A stretch of 64,000 bases of DNA from Rhodocyclaceae bacterium (GTDB taxonomy: Bacteria; Pseudomonadota; Gammaproteobacteria; Burkholderiales; Rhodocyclaceae). Both the position numbers and the translations under genes were made by a program. Under the pieces are notes generated by a model, which was given only the letters and a program-made list of their open reading frames with translations, was not told where the DNA came from and did not search any database. The DNA is taken from NCBI GenBank assembly GCA_018883265.1, contig VEQK01000004.1, positions 1-64,000 on the forward strand. Direction: 5' to 3'. This document shows, one piece after another, positions 10,901-20,230 of the stretch (the stretch's first letter is position 1; the number at the start of each line of letters is the position of its first letter).

Positions 10901-11765
10901 CGCGCGCGCGTTGCTGGACATCGAAGACGACAAGGTGATCCCGGTCATCCGGAACCCGAAGCTGAGCGCCGAGGAATCGGAAGCCGTGTTCTACTTCCCG
11001 GGATGCGGCTCGGAACGTCTGTTCTCGCAAGTCGGTCTGGCGACACAGGCGATGCTGTACGAAGTGGGGGCAACCACGGTGTTGCCGCCGGGCTATCTGT
11101 GCTGTGGTTATCCGCAAACATCGGCCGGCCAGGAAGACAAAGGCCAGCGCATCACCACGGATAACCGCGTGCTGTTCCACCGCGTCGCCAACACGCTGAA
11201 CTATCTGGATATCAAGACGGTCATCGTCTCCTGCGGTACCTGTATGGATCAGCTGCAGAAGTACGAATTCGAGCGTATTTTTCCGGGCTGCCGCCTGCTC
11301 GACATCCACGAATACCTTATGGAGAAGGGCGTCAAACTCGACGGTGTTGAAGGGACGCGCTACATGTACCATGACCCGTGTCATAGTCCGATGAAGACCT
11401 ACGCGCCTCTCAAGGTGACCAGCGAGCTGATGGGCACCAGCGTCCCGTTGAATGACCGCTGCTGCGGCGAATCAGGCACGCTGGCCGTAACCCGTCCGGA
11501 CATCTCAACGCAGGTGCGCTTCCGCAAACAGGAAGAACTGGTTCAGGGTACCGCGGCGATTCGTGCTGATGGTTTCAACGGCAACATCAAGGTGCTGACC
11601 TCTTGCCCATCGTGCCTGCAGGGCTTGTCCCGTTTCCGTGACGACACGGGAGAAGAGGCCGACTACATTGTCGTGGAACTGGCAAAGCATCTCCTGGGCG
11701 ATAATTGGATGGCCGACTACGTCAGCCGCGCCAATACCGGCAGTATCGAGCGCGTGTTGCTGTAA
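7914..11765 (+). CDS. DUF3683-type FAD-linked oxidase fused to Fe-S/CCG module
   Basis: A 1283-residue multi-domain oxidoreductase. I start it at ATG 7914 ([12 protein letters not shown]); the 21 residues before that in the track ORF read as non-coding. Domains in order: an N-terminal DUF3683-like region (about 1-150); an FAD-binding PCMH domain (about 160-390, with [16 protein letters not shown]); an FAD-oxidase C-terminal domain ending with [13 protein letters not shown] near 740; two 4Fe-4S motifs near 816 ([12 protein letters not shown]) and 878 ([12 protein letters not shown]); and two cysteine-rich CCG domains near 1026 ([10 protein letters not shown]) and 1155-1185 (DPCHSPM, CCGESG). 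It combines in one chain what GlcD and GlcF do separately, so a 2-hydroxyacid dehydrogenase feeding the quinone pool is likely. Substrate unknown. Confidence 0.93.
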   Translation: MNARLREIPYNYTSYSDREVVIRLLGQENWAILDALRSERVTGRSARMLYEVLGDIWVVQRNPYLEDDLLQNPQRQAALISALRHRVAEIEKRRDGNEKVAQLLKATGEAIDRFAAHLNSAAARRRKVMRALSKHTRKDNIAFDGLARVSHVTDATDWRVEYPFVVLYPDTEDEIGPLVRDCIKLGLTIIPRGGGTGYTGGAVPLTADSVVINTEKLIDISPVEFVNLPGVDHAVGTVRTGAGVVTKRVSEAAERAGLVFAVDPTSAEASCIGGNIAMNAGGKKAVLWGTALDNLAWWRMVTPDGNWLEVERLDHNLGKIHEQETVRFRLKRFDAHNKKLLSEEILSIAGAACRKIGLGKDVTDKFLGGVPGVQKEGTDGIIVAARWVLHKMPAHTRTVCLEFFGQVREAVPAIVEITDYFKPNGGGRNLGVLLAGLEHLDERYLKAVGYATKAKRHGRPKMVLIGDLVGDDENAVMQAASEVVRMCNLRSAEGFIAVSPEQRKNFWLDRSRTAAISKHTNAFKLNEDVVIPLPRMGDYCDGIERINIELSIANKLALCDALSSYLGGNLTLDAGDANVGKDVLIGDRAQQALETVAQVRTRWQWLLDHLDTPLGEAEASFASLGIVAGPLENKAANSVLFHRLQDYSVRVSWKQELKPALENIFDGNVYRPILDRINAIHKDVLRGRVFVALHMHAGDGNVHTNLPVNSDNYQMLQTANKAVDRIMLLARSLDGVISGEHGIGITKIDYLEDKEMAAFWAYKEKVDPEGHFNRGKLMRGGNLDMAYTPSYNLIGSESIVMEQSGIGEISEMVKDCLRCGKCKPVCSTHVPRANLLYSPRNKILGTSLLIEAFLYEEQTRRGVSLAHWAEFDDVAAHCTVCHRCEKPCPVDIDFGDVTIAMRNLLRKQGKQQFNPGTAAAMAFLTIKDPTFIKGIREAMIRFGYAAQNKLYRLGKSLHLIQNQTAHPPATVHKPPVRTQIINFINKPMPGNLPKRTARALLDIEDDKVIPVIRNPKLSAEESEAVFYFPGCGSERLFSQVGLATQAMLYEVGATTVLPPGYLCCGYPQTSAGQEDKGQRITTDNRVLFHRVANTLNYLDIKTVIVSCGTCMDQLQKYEFERIFPGCRLLDIHEYLMEKGVKLDGVEGTRYMYHDPCHSPMKTYAPLKVTSELMGTSVPLNDRCCGESGTLAVTRPDISTQVRFRKQEELVQGTAAIRADGFNGNIKVLTSCPSCLQGLSRFRDDTGEEADYIVVELAKHLLGDNWMADYVSRANTGSIERVLL

Positions 11766-11788
11766 ATAGACTTCCCATATCCTTATCC

Positions 11789-11816
11789 AAGGGGCAGCAT
11801 CGCTGTCCCTTTTTTA
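11789..11816 (+). terminator. intrinsic terminator of the FAD/Fe-S oxidoreductase gene
   Basis: Arms AAGGGGCAGC and GCTGTCCCTT form a 10-bp stem with one G-U pair, a very short loop and a run of T residues directly after it. It begins 23 bases after the stop codon, the standard position for a Rho-independent terminator. Confidence 0.85.
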
Positions 11817-11868
11817 TTTCCAAAAATGGGTATAGATTTGGAGCAGTTGGTGCTGTGAGAGGATGGCC

Positions 11869-13539
11869 ATGAAATCCCATAACCTGACACTTCAAGAGGC
11901 CGCTTTGCGGATGCCCGGGCATCAGGATAAAACGCACGAGGCCGAGACTCTTCTCGCCGAAGCTATTGAGCACGGCAATCTACCCGCCAGCATCCAGCGC
12001 TGGGCAACGGAGCAGTGGCAGGGCGGGCGTTTGCCGGGGAATCTGAACCCCCTAACGACAACTATTCGTGAAGCGGATCTGAATGCGTGGCTTGAAAAGC
12101 AGTTCGCTACGGGGTCTCAAGCCAAGGTTCCCATTGGTCTGCATGTTGAGGGCTACCGACTAGAACACGACAGCATGGGGTTCGTTGAGGTACCTGCCAA
12201 TCATTATTGGGGATCACAAACGCAAAGGAGCTTGCATCACTTTAGTATTGGCAAAGAGCTCATGCCGCTAGAAGTCTATCGCGCCTATGGTTATGTTAAA
12301 AAAGCGGCAGCGAGTGTAAACGCCAAGGCTGCACTTTTGCCGAGGTGGAAGGCCGACACTATTATGGATGTGTGCGATGAAATCATCCGTGGGGAACTGG
12401 ATGCCGAGTTTCCGTTATACGTCTGGCAAACCGGGTCAGGCACTCATTCCAACATGAACGTCAATGAGGTCATTGCTAACCGCTGTATTCAGCTAGTAGG
12501 CGGCACTCTGGGTTCACAAACGCCGTTTCATCCAAACGATGATGTGAACATGAATCAGTCGAGCAACGATACCTTTCCGACCGCGATGCACCTTGCTTCA
12601 TATCATATGGTGCACACACAAACCATCCCGGAACTGGTTGCGCTGCACGCCATCATTGCCAACAAATCTGCCCAGTGGCGGGATGTGGTCAAGATCGGTC
12701 GAACGCATTTACAGGATGCCACACCCATAACGGTAGGCCAGGAGTGGTCTGGTTACGCTTCGGCACTGGGCGATGCGACTGAAGCGCTTCGCCAGGCAAA
12801 CGAGCAACTATTGCAACTGGCTATTGGCGGCACAGCTGTAGGTACGGGGATTAACGCGCCGCCCAATTTTGGGCGCGATGTTTGTCGCGAGTTGGCGAGC
12901 CTAACCGGATACCCCTACGAGGAGGCAGATAATCACTTTGCCGCCCAAGCAACGCAAGACCGGATGGCGCGCGCACATAGCGCCCTCAAGTCGGTCGCCG
13001 TAACGCTGTATAAAATCGCCAACGACTTCCGCTGGTTAGGGTCCGGCCCACGATGCGGTCTGATGGAATTAAAGCTACCCGACAACGAACCCGGTTCGTC
13101 CATCATGCCGGGGAAAGTAAATCCGACGCAGGCCGAAGCCTTGCTTATGGTCTGCATGCAAGTGATGGGCAATGATGTCGCCGTGCAGATGGCTGCTGCC
13201 GAAGGCAACTTTGAACTCAATGCATTTCGCCCGGTTGTCATTAGTAATTTTCTTGGTTCCGCCCGAATCTTGGCAGATGCTTGCTTGAGCTTTAGAAAGC
13301 ATCTGGTAACCGACACGCAGATCAACGCCGATACGCTTCGCCGTAATGTGGCCGATGCAGTCATGCTGGTGACCGCGCTGGTACCGCATATTGGATATGA
13401 TCTATGCGCCCGCATTGCCCACGAGGCCATTACACAAGAACGGTCGTTAAGGGACGTTGCTCTAGAAATGGGTGTCGAGGCAGATTTGTTCGAACAGGTC
13501 GTCAACCCGCTAAAACTCGCTCGTCCGGGTGATTTATAG
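11869..13539 (+). CDS. fumC: class II fumarate hydratase with extra N-terminal domain
   Basis: Interconverts fumarate and malate in the TCA cycle as an iron-independent homotetramer. The FumC core runs from DSMGFVEVPANHYWGSQTQR (about residue 101) to the end and contains HPNDDVNMNQSSNDTFPTAM, KIGRTHLQDATP and the signature GSSIMPGKVNPTQ with the catalytic-loop serine. The frame continues about 95 residues upstream of the core into a segment not found in ordinary FumC (LTLQEAALRM...TIREADLNAWLEKQ), which looks like a small excisionase/HTH-type module. The start is ATG 11869 because GAGAGG stands about 6 bases before it; ATG 11863 lies directly on that motif. No ATG suits a normal-length fumarase, so the extension seems real. 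The gene end overlaps the convergent H-NS-like gene by 6 bases. Confidence 0.93.
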   Translation: MKSHNLTLQEAALRMPGHQDKTHEAETLLAEAIEHGNLPASIQRWATEQWQGGRLPGNLNPLTTTIREADLNAWLEKQFATGSQAKVPIGLHVEGYRLEHDSMGFVEVPANHYWGSQTQRSLHHFSIGKELMPLEVYRAYGYVKKAAASVNAKAALLPRWKADTIMDVCDEIIRGELDAEFPLYVWQTGSGTHSNMNVNEVIANRCIQLVGGTLGSQTPFHPNDDVNMNQSSNDTFPTAMHLASYHMVHTQTIPELVALHAIIANKSAQWRDVVKIGRTHLQDATPITVGQEWSGYASALGDATEALRQANEQLLQLAIGGTAVGTGINAPPNFGRDVCRELASLTGYPYEEADNHFAAQATQDRMARAHSALKSVAVTLYKIANDFRWLGSGPRCGLMELKLPDNEPGSSIMPGKVNPTQAEALLMVCMQVMGNDVAVQMAAAEGNFELNAFRPVVISNFLGSARILADACLSFRKHLVTDTQINADTLRRNVADAVMLVTALVPHIGYDLCARIAHEAITQERSLRDVALEMGVEADLFEQVVNPLKLARPGDL

Positions 13540-13716
13540 ATCGCTCAGGCTGACGCCCTGTTTTTTGGCAAGTTCCTGAAAACTGGCAAACACACTGCGC
13601 TTTCGCCGCTCGGCCTCTTCGGCGTCATTGTCCTGCGCTTCACGACGACGAATTTCTTCCGGCAGAATTTCGAGCAAATGTTCGAGTTCTGCGGTTGTAA
13701 AAACTTGTAGATCCAT
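13534..13716 (-). CDS. truncated H-NS-family protein (N-terminal domain only)
   Basis: With the ATG at 13716 this is 60 residues: MDLQVFTTAELEHLLEILPE, a charged coiled-coil segment (IRRREAQDNDAEEAERRKRS) and AKKQGVSLSDL. This matches the N-terminal oligomerisation part of betaproteobacterial H-NS/Bv3F-type proteins. The chain stops where the linker and the DNA-binding loop would begin; no YRNP or GRGRxP-type motif follows. Known short H-NS relatives act by mixing with full-length H-NS, so a modulator role is possible but inferred. It could also be a decayed gene. The track start at 13782 adds 22 residues without family resemblance. The stop overlaps the fumC end. Confidence 0.68.
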   Translation of the reverse strand: MDLQVFTTAELEHLLEILPEEIRRREAQDNDAEEAERRKRSVFASFQELAKKQGVSLSDL

Positions 13717-13746
13717 AACACCGTTCTGGCAACATTCGTGGAGTGA

Positions 13747-13776
13747 AGTATAAAGAGAAGTGCAGAATTTCGCGAA
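13747..13776 (-). promoter_or_regulatory. candidate promoter of the truncated H-NS-like gene
   Basis: Read on the minus strand, TATACT (13747-13752) is a good -10 box. An 18-base spacer separates it from TTCGCG (13771-13776), a weak -35. That -35 lies within the first of two identical palindromes, a position where a bound repressor would block transcription. The call is inference; no start site is known. Confidence 0.4.
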
Positions 13777-13798
13777 TAGCAAAGCGGGTTTCGCGAAT
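13768..13798. repeat. pair of identical TTTCGCGAAT palindromes
   Basis: TTTCGCGAAT occurs at 13768-13777 and again at 13789-13798, each with the perfect 8-bp palindrome TTCGCGAA. The centres are 21 bp apart, two helical turns, so two protein dimers could bind the same DNA face. They sit between the divergent H-NS-like and HIT genes. No regulator is identifiable from the motif. Confidence 0.6.
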
Positions 13799-13906
13799 TG
13801 GCCGAGACGGATCCATCACCACCTCGGAAACCCAGGCCTGGCGCGGCATCTGCCCGGCGGCGTTATACTGAGCCCTCCAGCGCGTTTAAAGCTCACCGGG
13901 AATACC

Positions 13907-14317
13907 ATGACCTCACCTTGCCCACTTTGCACGCCCACAGGCGAAGAAGTTCTCTATCTATCTGATTTATATAGAGTAATAGCTGTTAACGACCCGGCCT
14001 GGCCGGGCTTTTGCCGGGTTATCCTCAATTCGCACGCCGCAGAGATGACCGACCTTCCGGTTGAGGATCGTTCATCGCTCATGAAGGCCGTTTGCGTCAC
14101 GGAATCAGTTTTGCGCGATCTCATGAACCCGGACAAAATCAATCTGGCAAGTTTGGGCAATGTTGTACCGCATGTGCACTGGCATGTGATTCCCCGTTGG
14201 CAAAGCGACTCGCACTTTCCTGATCCGATCTGGGCAAACGCTAAACGCGAATGGGCAAACAAGCCCAGGGTTGATCATCAAAAAATCACCGCACGGCTCA
14301 AGGCCTGCCTCGGTTAG
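13907..14317 (+). CDS. HIT-family protein (histidine triad)
   Basis: A 136-residue HIT-fold nucleotide hydrolase or transferase. The active-site histidine triad is HVHWHVIPRW near residue 89. An N-terminal CPLC motif is typical of bacterial HIT proteins of the diadenosine-polyphosphate hydrolase type. The start is ATG 13907 (MTSPCPLC); the 49 residues upstream in the track ORF are not conserved in character. A TATACT at 13864-13869 is a possible -10 box, with no clear -35. The gene stands alone on the plus strand, followed by a parS-like site. Substrate unknown. Confidence 0.9.
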   Translation: MTSPCPLCTPTGEEVLYLSDLYRVIAVNDPAWPGFCRVILNSHAAEMTDLPVEDRSSLMKAVCVTESVLRDLMNPDKINLASLGNVVPHVHWHVIPRWQSDSHFPDPIWANAKREWANKPRVDHQKITARLKACLG

Positions 14318-14346
14318 TTTTGTGCAGCAGCCCTTAAAGTAACCTG

Positions 14347-14362
14347 TGTTTCACGTGGAACA
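14347..14362. other. parS: parS-like site 1
   Basis: TGTTTCACGTGGAACA differs at one position from the universal chromosomal parS TGTTTCACGTGAAACA; that substitution occurs in known bacterial parS sites. It lies in the spacer between the convergent HIT and oxyR genes, about 7 kb from oriC. ParB is encoded at 34083-34997. Confidence 0.88.
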
Positions 14363-14398
14363 TCGGGCGCTGTCTCGTGCGACTTGTGGCTGCATAAC

Positions 14399-15358
14399 CT
14401 ACTTGCTGGTCGCAACACCCGGTAGCTGACACGACAAGATCGCCTGACGAACCGCGTCGATGGCTTTTGGTCGTGGAAAGGTCGTCCGCCAAGCCAGACC
14501 AACGGTTCTACCGATCTCATCCGGCCCCCTGGATTTGCCAGTTTTAGCAGCCGGTTTGGTATCAAACGGCAACACCTTGACCATGGGTTCCCGCCCCACG
14601 AGGGGATCCGCTGCCGAGCTGGGCATCACGGCAATACCGGCGCCGCTCGCTACCATGTGGCGGATAGTCTCTAACGAGCTGCCCTCCAGCGAACCGGAAA
14701 GACCCTCCGCCCGCTGAAGACGGGGGCAAGCTTCCAGAACCTGATCCCGGAAACAATTGCCACTGCCGAGCAGGAGGAGGTTCTCGCCTTCTAGCTCATC
14801 ATTTCTGACGGCACTGCGTGACGCCCAGGGATGCAGGGCCGGAACCACAACCCGAAAGGGTTCTTCGTAGACTTTTTGAGTTACTACTCCGGGCAGATCA
14901 ATCGGCAGCGCCAGCACCAAGACATCCAAATCACCGTCCTTAAGAGCGGGCAATAGATTGTGCGTAAAGTCTTCACGCAAAAAAAGTGGCATCTCTGGCG
15001 CCAGATTATGTAGCAGAGGGATCAGCGCAGGCAGTAAATAAGGCGCAATGGTATAAATCACCCCGACGCGGAGCGGACCTTTCAGCGGATCGCGGTTCTG
15101 GGTGGCGATTTCCTCCAGGCGCAACGTTTCATCCAGAACCCGTTTAATCTGGGCAACGATCTGTTCGCCGAGCGGGGTGGTGCGGATCTCGGTAGCACCG
15201 CGCTCGAAAAGTGGCGCACCGATCTGCTGCTCGACTTTTTTGATGGCCACGGAAAGGGTGGGCTGACTCACGTGACACAGGTCAGCAGCTTTTCCGAAAT
15301 GCCTCGTTTTATCCAGCGCTCCAATGTAGCGCATCTCCGTTAATGTCATTGTGGCCAT
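14399..15358 (-). CDS. oxyR: hydrogen peroxide-sensing LysR-type regulator OxyR
   Basis: A 319-residue LysR-family regulator. The N-terminal winged helix-turn-helix covers about residues 5-60 (GKAADLCHVSQPTLSVAIKK). The effector domain carries the OxyR-specific redox pair Cys202 and Cys211 in GNCFRDQVLEACP, nine residues apart as in E. coli Cys199/Cys208. The following SLETIRHMVASGAGIAVMP matches OxyR as well. On oxidation the disulfide should activate peroxide-defence genes. The likely target ahpC, with an OxyR-type site, is 15 kb to the right. Two parS sites lie within 110 bases upstream of the start codon. Confidence 0.94.
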   Translation of the reverse strand: MATMTLTEMRYIGALDKTRHFGKAADLCHVSQPTLSVAIKKVEQQIGAPLFERGATEIRTTPLGEQIVAQIKRVLDETLRLEEIATQNRDPLKGPLRVGVIYTIAPYLLPALIPLLHNLAPEMPLFLREDFTHNLLPALKDGDLDVLVLALPIDLPGVVTQKVYEEPFRVVVPALHPWASRSAVRNDELEGENLLLLGSGNCFRDQVLEACPRLQRAEGLSGSLEGSSLETIRHMVASGAGIAVMPSSAADPLVGREPMVKVLPFDTKPAAKTGKSRGPDEIGRTVGLAWRTTFPRPKAIDAVRQAILSCQLPGVATSK

Positions 15359-15397
15359 GCGTATGTTCGCTTGTGTAATTTAGTCATTATCTCCGAA

Positions 15398-15413
15398 GGT
15401 TTCACGTGGAACA
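15398..15413. other. parS: parS-like site 2
   Basis: GGTTTCACGTGGAACA has two mismatches from TGTTTCACGTGAAACA but keeps the central TTTCACGTG core. It is 37 bases from the perfect site 3 and 39 bases upstream of the oxyR start. Confidence 0.7.
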
Positions 15414-15450
15414 TTTCGCTGGGGCGAGGCCTTGACCAAAATTCGGAGGA

Positions 15451-15466
15451 TGTTTCACGTGAAACA
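15451..15466. other. parS: parS site 3, perfect consensus
   Basis: TGTTTCACGTGAAACA is an exact copy of the universal 16-bp palindromic parS. It sits between rsuA (stop at 15482) and oxyR. As the best site of the cluster it is probably the main ParB loading point. Confidence 0.96.
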
Positions 15467-15481
15467 AATCTTGACTGCCTA

Positions 15482-16216
15482 TCAGGGTGACCATCCAGCA
15501 AGTAGCATACTCCGGGCATCCAACCATTGCCAATCCCCGGGCGCAAGATCTTCCGGCAACAGCAGGTCACCGATGGCGATCCGGGACAGCGCCGACACAT
15601 GATTACCCGCCGCCGCAATCATCCGCCGCACCTGATGGTATTTGCCCTGAGTGATGGTCATCTCGAGTAGGGCCGGGTTGATCAACCGGCAAGCCTCTGC
15701 AGCAAGAGTTTCTTCTTCATCCTTGAGCAGCACGCCGGCCAGAAGTTGGTCACATAAATCTTGGCCTGCGGCCTCGGCCAGAACGGCACGGTAAACCTTG
15801 GGCACGGCATGCCTGGGCGAGGTCAGCACGTGAATGCACGGTCCGTCATCCGTCAGCAGCAAAAGACCGGTGGTATCGACATCCAGGCGGCCCACCGGCT
15901 GCACATCGCGTTCGCGCAACGGATCCGGCAAGAGCGACAGAATGCTGGGGTGATGTTTGGGCGCCCTTGAGCATTCGTAGCCGACAGGCTTGTTGAGCAA
16001 AATATAGGCATGCTGGCAATACGGCCAGACACCATCAAAACCCTCGACCTCAAAACGAAGTTCCTCCGTTTCAAACACCTCGTCGTGGTCCTCACAAAGA
16101 TTCCCATTGACCAGAACCCCACCTGATCGAATCAGGCTACGGCAAAACTTGCGGGCGCCAAAGCCCTGGCTCTGCAGGAGCCGCTCGAGGGTGCTGCGAC
16201 GATTGGATTTGTTCAT
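15482..16216 (-). CDS. rsuA: 16S rRNA pseudouridine(516) synthase-type enzyme
   Basis: A 244-residue RsuA-family pseudouridine synthase. An S4 RNA-binding domain covers about residues 9-60 (LERLLQSQGFGARKFCRS), followed by the catalytic domain with the active-site aspartate in VGRLDVDTTGLLLLTDDG and the family motif GKYHQVRRMIAAAGNHV. RsuA modifies U516 of 16S rRNA; RluE/RluB-like targets cannot be excluded from sequence alone, but size and motifs fit RsuA best. The 146-base spacer upstream separates it from gyrB and contains the gyrB terminator. Confidence 0.9.
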   Translation of the reverse strand: MNKSNRRSTLERLLQSQGFGARKFCRSLIRSGGVLVNGNLCEDHDEVFETEELRFEVEGFDGVWPYCQHAYILLNKPVGYECSRAPKHHPSILSLLPDPLRERDVQPVGRLDVDTTGLLLLTDDGPCIHVLTSPRHAVPKVYRAVLAEAAGQDLCDQLLAGVLLKDEEETLAAEACRLINPALLEMTITQGKYHQVRRMIAAAGNHVSALSRIAIGDLLLPEDLAPGDWQWLDARSMLLAGWSP

Positions 16217-16318
16217 AAATTCGGTTATATTTCAGTAAAATCGTCTAATGTGGTGCTTAAATGCAATAAAATCCCTGGTGCACGCCGTGCGCCGCCAGGC
16301 AGCTCGGCTCGACAAACG

Positions 16319-16348
16319 AAAACGGCCCGCCGTAGCGAGCCGTTTTTT
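16319..16348 (-). terminator. intrinsic terminator downstream of gyrB
   Basis: Arms AAAACGGC and GCCGTTTT flank an inner CGC/GCG pairing. Read on the minus strand the stem is followed by TTTTCGTTT, about 15 bases after the gyrB stop. On the plus strand it is followed by six T residues, so it may work in both directions. Confidence 0.82.
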
Positions 16349-16362
16349 GCCACCCTTAACGG

Positions 16363-18897
<2,535 letters not shown>

Positions 18898-18923
18898 TTA
18901 TGCTGCTCAGGAATATGTCTGAC

Positions 18924-20027
18924 TTAAATACGCATTGGCATAACGACATATTTGAAATTAGGGCTATCGGCCGGACCAAACAAAGCACTGGAATTCGAGT
19001 CATTAAAGCGCCAGACCACGGTTTCATCGGTGACATGGCTCAGGACATCAAGCAGGTAATTGACATTAAAGCCGATATCCAGACGATCCCCACTGTAATT
19101 AGCTTCAAGTTCTTCCTGCGCTTCCTCCTGTTCGGCATTCGCGGCACTAATGCGCAACGCGCCGTTTTCCAGAATCAGACGTACGCCTGAGAACTTTTCA
19201 TTCGACAGAATACGGGCACGCTGCAAGGCCTGACTGAAAGCGATACGGTTCAACACCAGTTCCTGGGAGAAGCTTGGCGGAATCACTCGCGTGTAATCGG
19301 GGAACTTGCCATCAATCAGTTTGGTGACAAACACGACATCGCCAAAAGAAAAGCGCGCCTGATTATTAGCCAGCGTAATGTTGAGCGGATCTTCGGAATC
19401 GGCCAGCAGACGGGCAAGTTCAAGAACTGACTTGCGCGGCAGAATGACTTCCTGTCGTTCCAGGCTTTCGCCAATCTCCATCTGGGCAAAGGCCAACCGA
19501 TGCCCATCCGTCGCCACTGAGCGCAGCGCCGTTCCCTCTACCTGCAACAACATGCCGTTCAGGTAATAACGGACATCCTGAGCAGCCATGGCATATTGAG
19601 TTTGTCCCAGAAGTTGCTTGAACGACTTCTGGGTCACTGAAAACGATATCTGATTAGCCGCATTGAGATTCATTTGCGGAAAATCTTCGGCTGGTAACGT
19701 CTGTAACGAGAAACGGCTCTTGCCTGCCTTGATCACCAGGCGCTTCTCGTCCAGATCCAGACTGACAGTCGACTCTTCCGGGAGTGAACGCAGAATATCC
19801 TGCAACTTGCGGGCGCCTACCGTTACTGCACCTTCGGCGCCTCCTTCCAGCTGGGTGCCGGTGGTGATCTGAATTTCGATATCCGTAGCAACCAATGTCA
19901 GCATCGCCCCTTTTTTCTCGATCAACACATTAGACAGGATCGGTAGTGTATGACGCTTCTCGACAATGCCTACAACGGTCTGAAGGGGTGCCAGGAGCGT
20001 TTCTCTAGAGGTCTTTAATAACAACAT
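18924..20027 (-). CDS. dnaN: DNA polymerase III beta sliding clamp
   Basis: The 367-residue beta clamp, a homodimeric ring that tethers the replicative polymerase. The N-terminus MLLLKTSRETLLAPLQTVVG, the middle LPRKSVLELARLLADSED and the C-terminal FKYVVMPMRI are family hallmarks, and the length matches E. coli (366). It is second in the dnaA-dnaN-gyrB series, separated from dnaA by a 203-base spacer that carries DnaA boxes and probably its own promoter. Confidence 0.98.
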   Translation of the reverse strand: MLLLKTSRETLLAPLQTVVGIVEKRHTLPILSNVLIEKKGAMLTLVATDIEIQITTGTQLEGGAEGAVTVGARKLQDILRSLPEESTVSLDLDEKRLVIKAGKSRFSLQTLPAEDFPQMNLNAANQISFSVTQKSFKQLLGQTQYAMAAQDVRYYLNGMLLQVEGTALRSVATDGHRLAFAQMEIGESLERQEVILPRKSVLELARLLADSEDPLNITLANNQARFSFGDVVFVTKLIDGKFPDYTRVIPPSFSQELVLNRIAFSQALQRARILSNEKFSGVRLILENGALRISAANAEQEEAQEELEANYSGDRLDIGFNVNYLLDVLSHVTDETVVWRFNDSNSSALFGPADSPNFKYVVMPMRI

Positions 20028-20230
20028 ATATAAGGTTCCTAATACGAATAAGCTCAGGTCACTTTGGTGGATAACGCAATTTTCTCACGAAAATTCATAC
20101 TATTGCTGACTGTACAACCCTAAGGAAAACCCTGGGGATTGCGTGTGGTCGAAAAGGGGATGGAATTTCATCTTTCCATGAAACGTCAGGTTATGCACAA
20201 AACGTCCACGCACTCTACAGGAGTTGTTCG
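20028..20230. promoter_or_regulatory. dnaA-dnaN spacer with DnaA boxes
   Basis: This 203-base spacer holds TTATGCACA (20191-20199), which fits the consensus TTWTNCACA, and a minus-strand TTATCCACC (20066-20074) with one mismatch. It probably contains the dnaN promoter. Boxes here and on the other side of dnaA suggest a two-part origin or DnaA control of dnaN; both are inference. Confidence 0.6.

Noticed and set aside
15827-15842. Further CACGTG-containing sequence in rsuA as a fourth parS
   Set aside because: The flanks do not match the TGTTTC/GAAACA arms. Other CACGTG occurrences (for example near 31181, 41655 and 52528) fail for the same reason.
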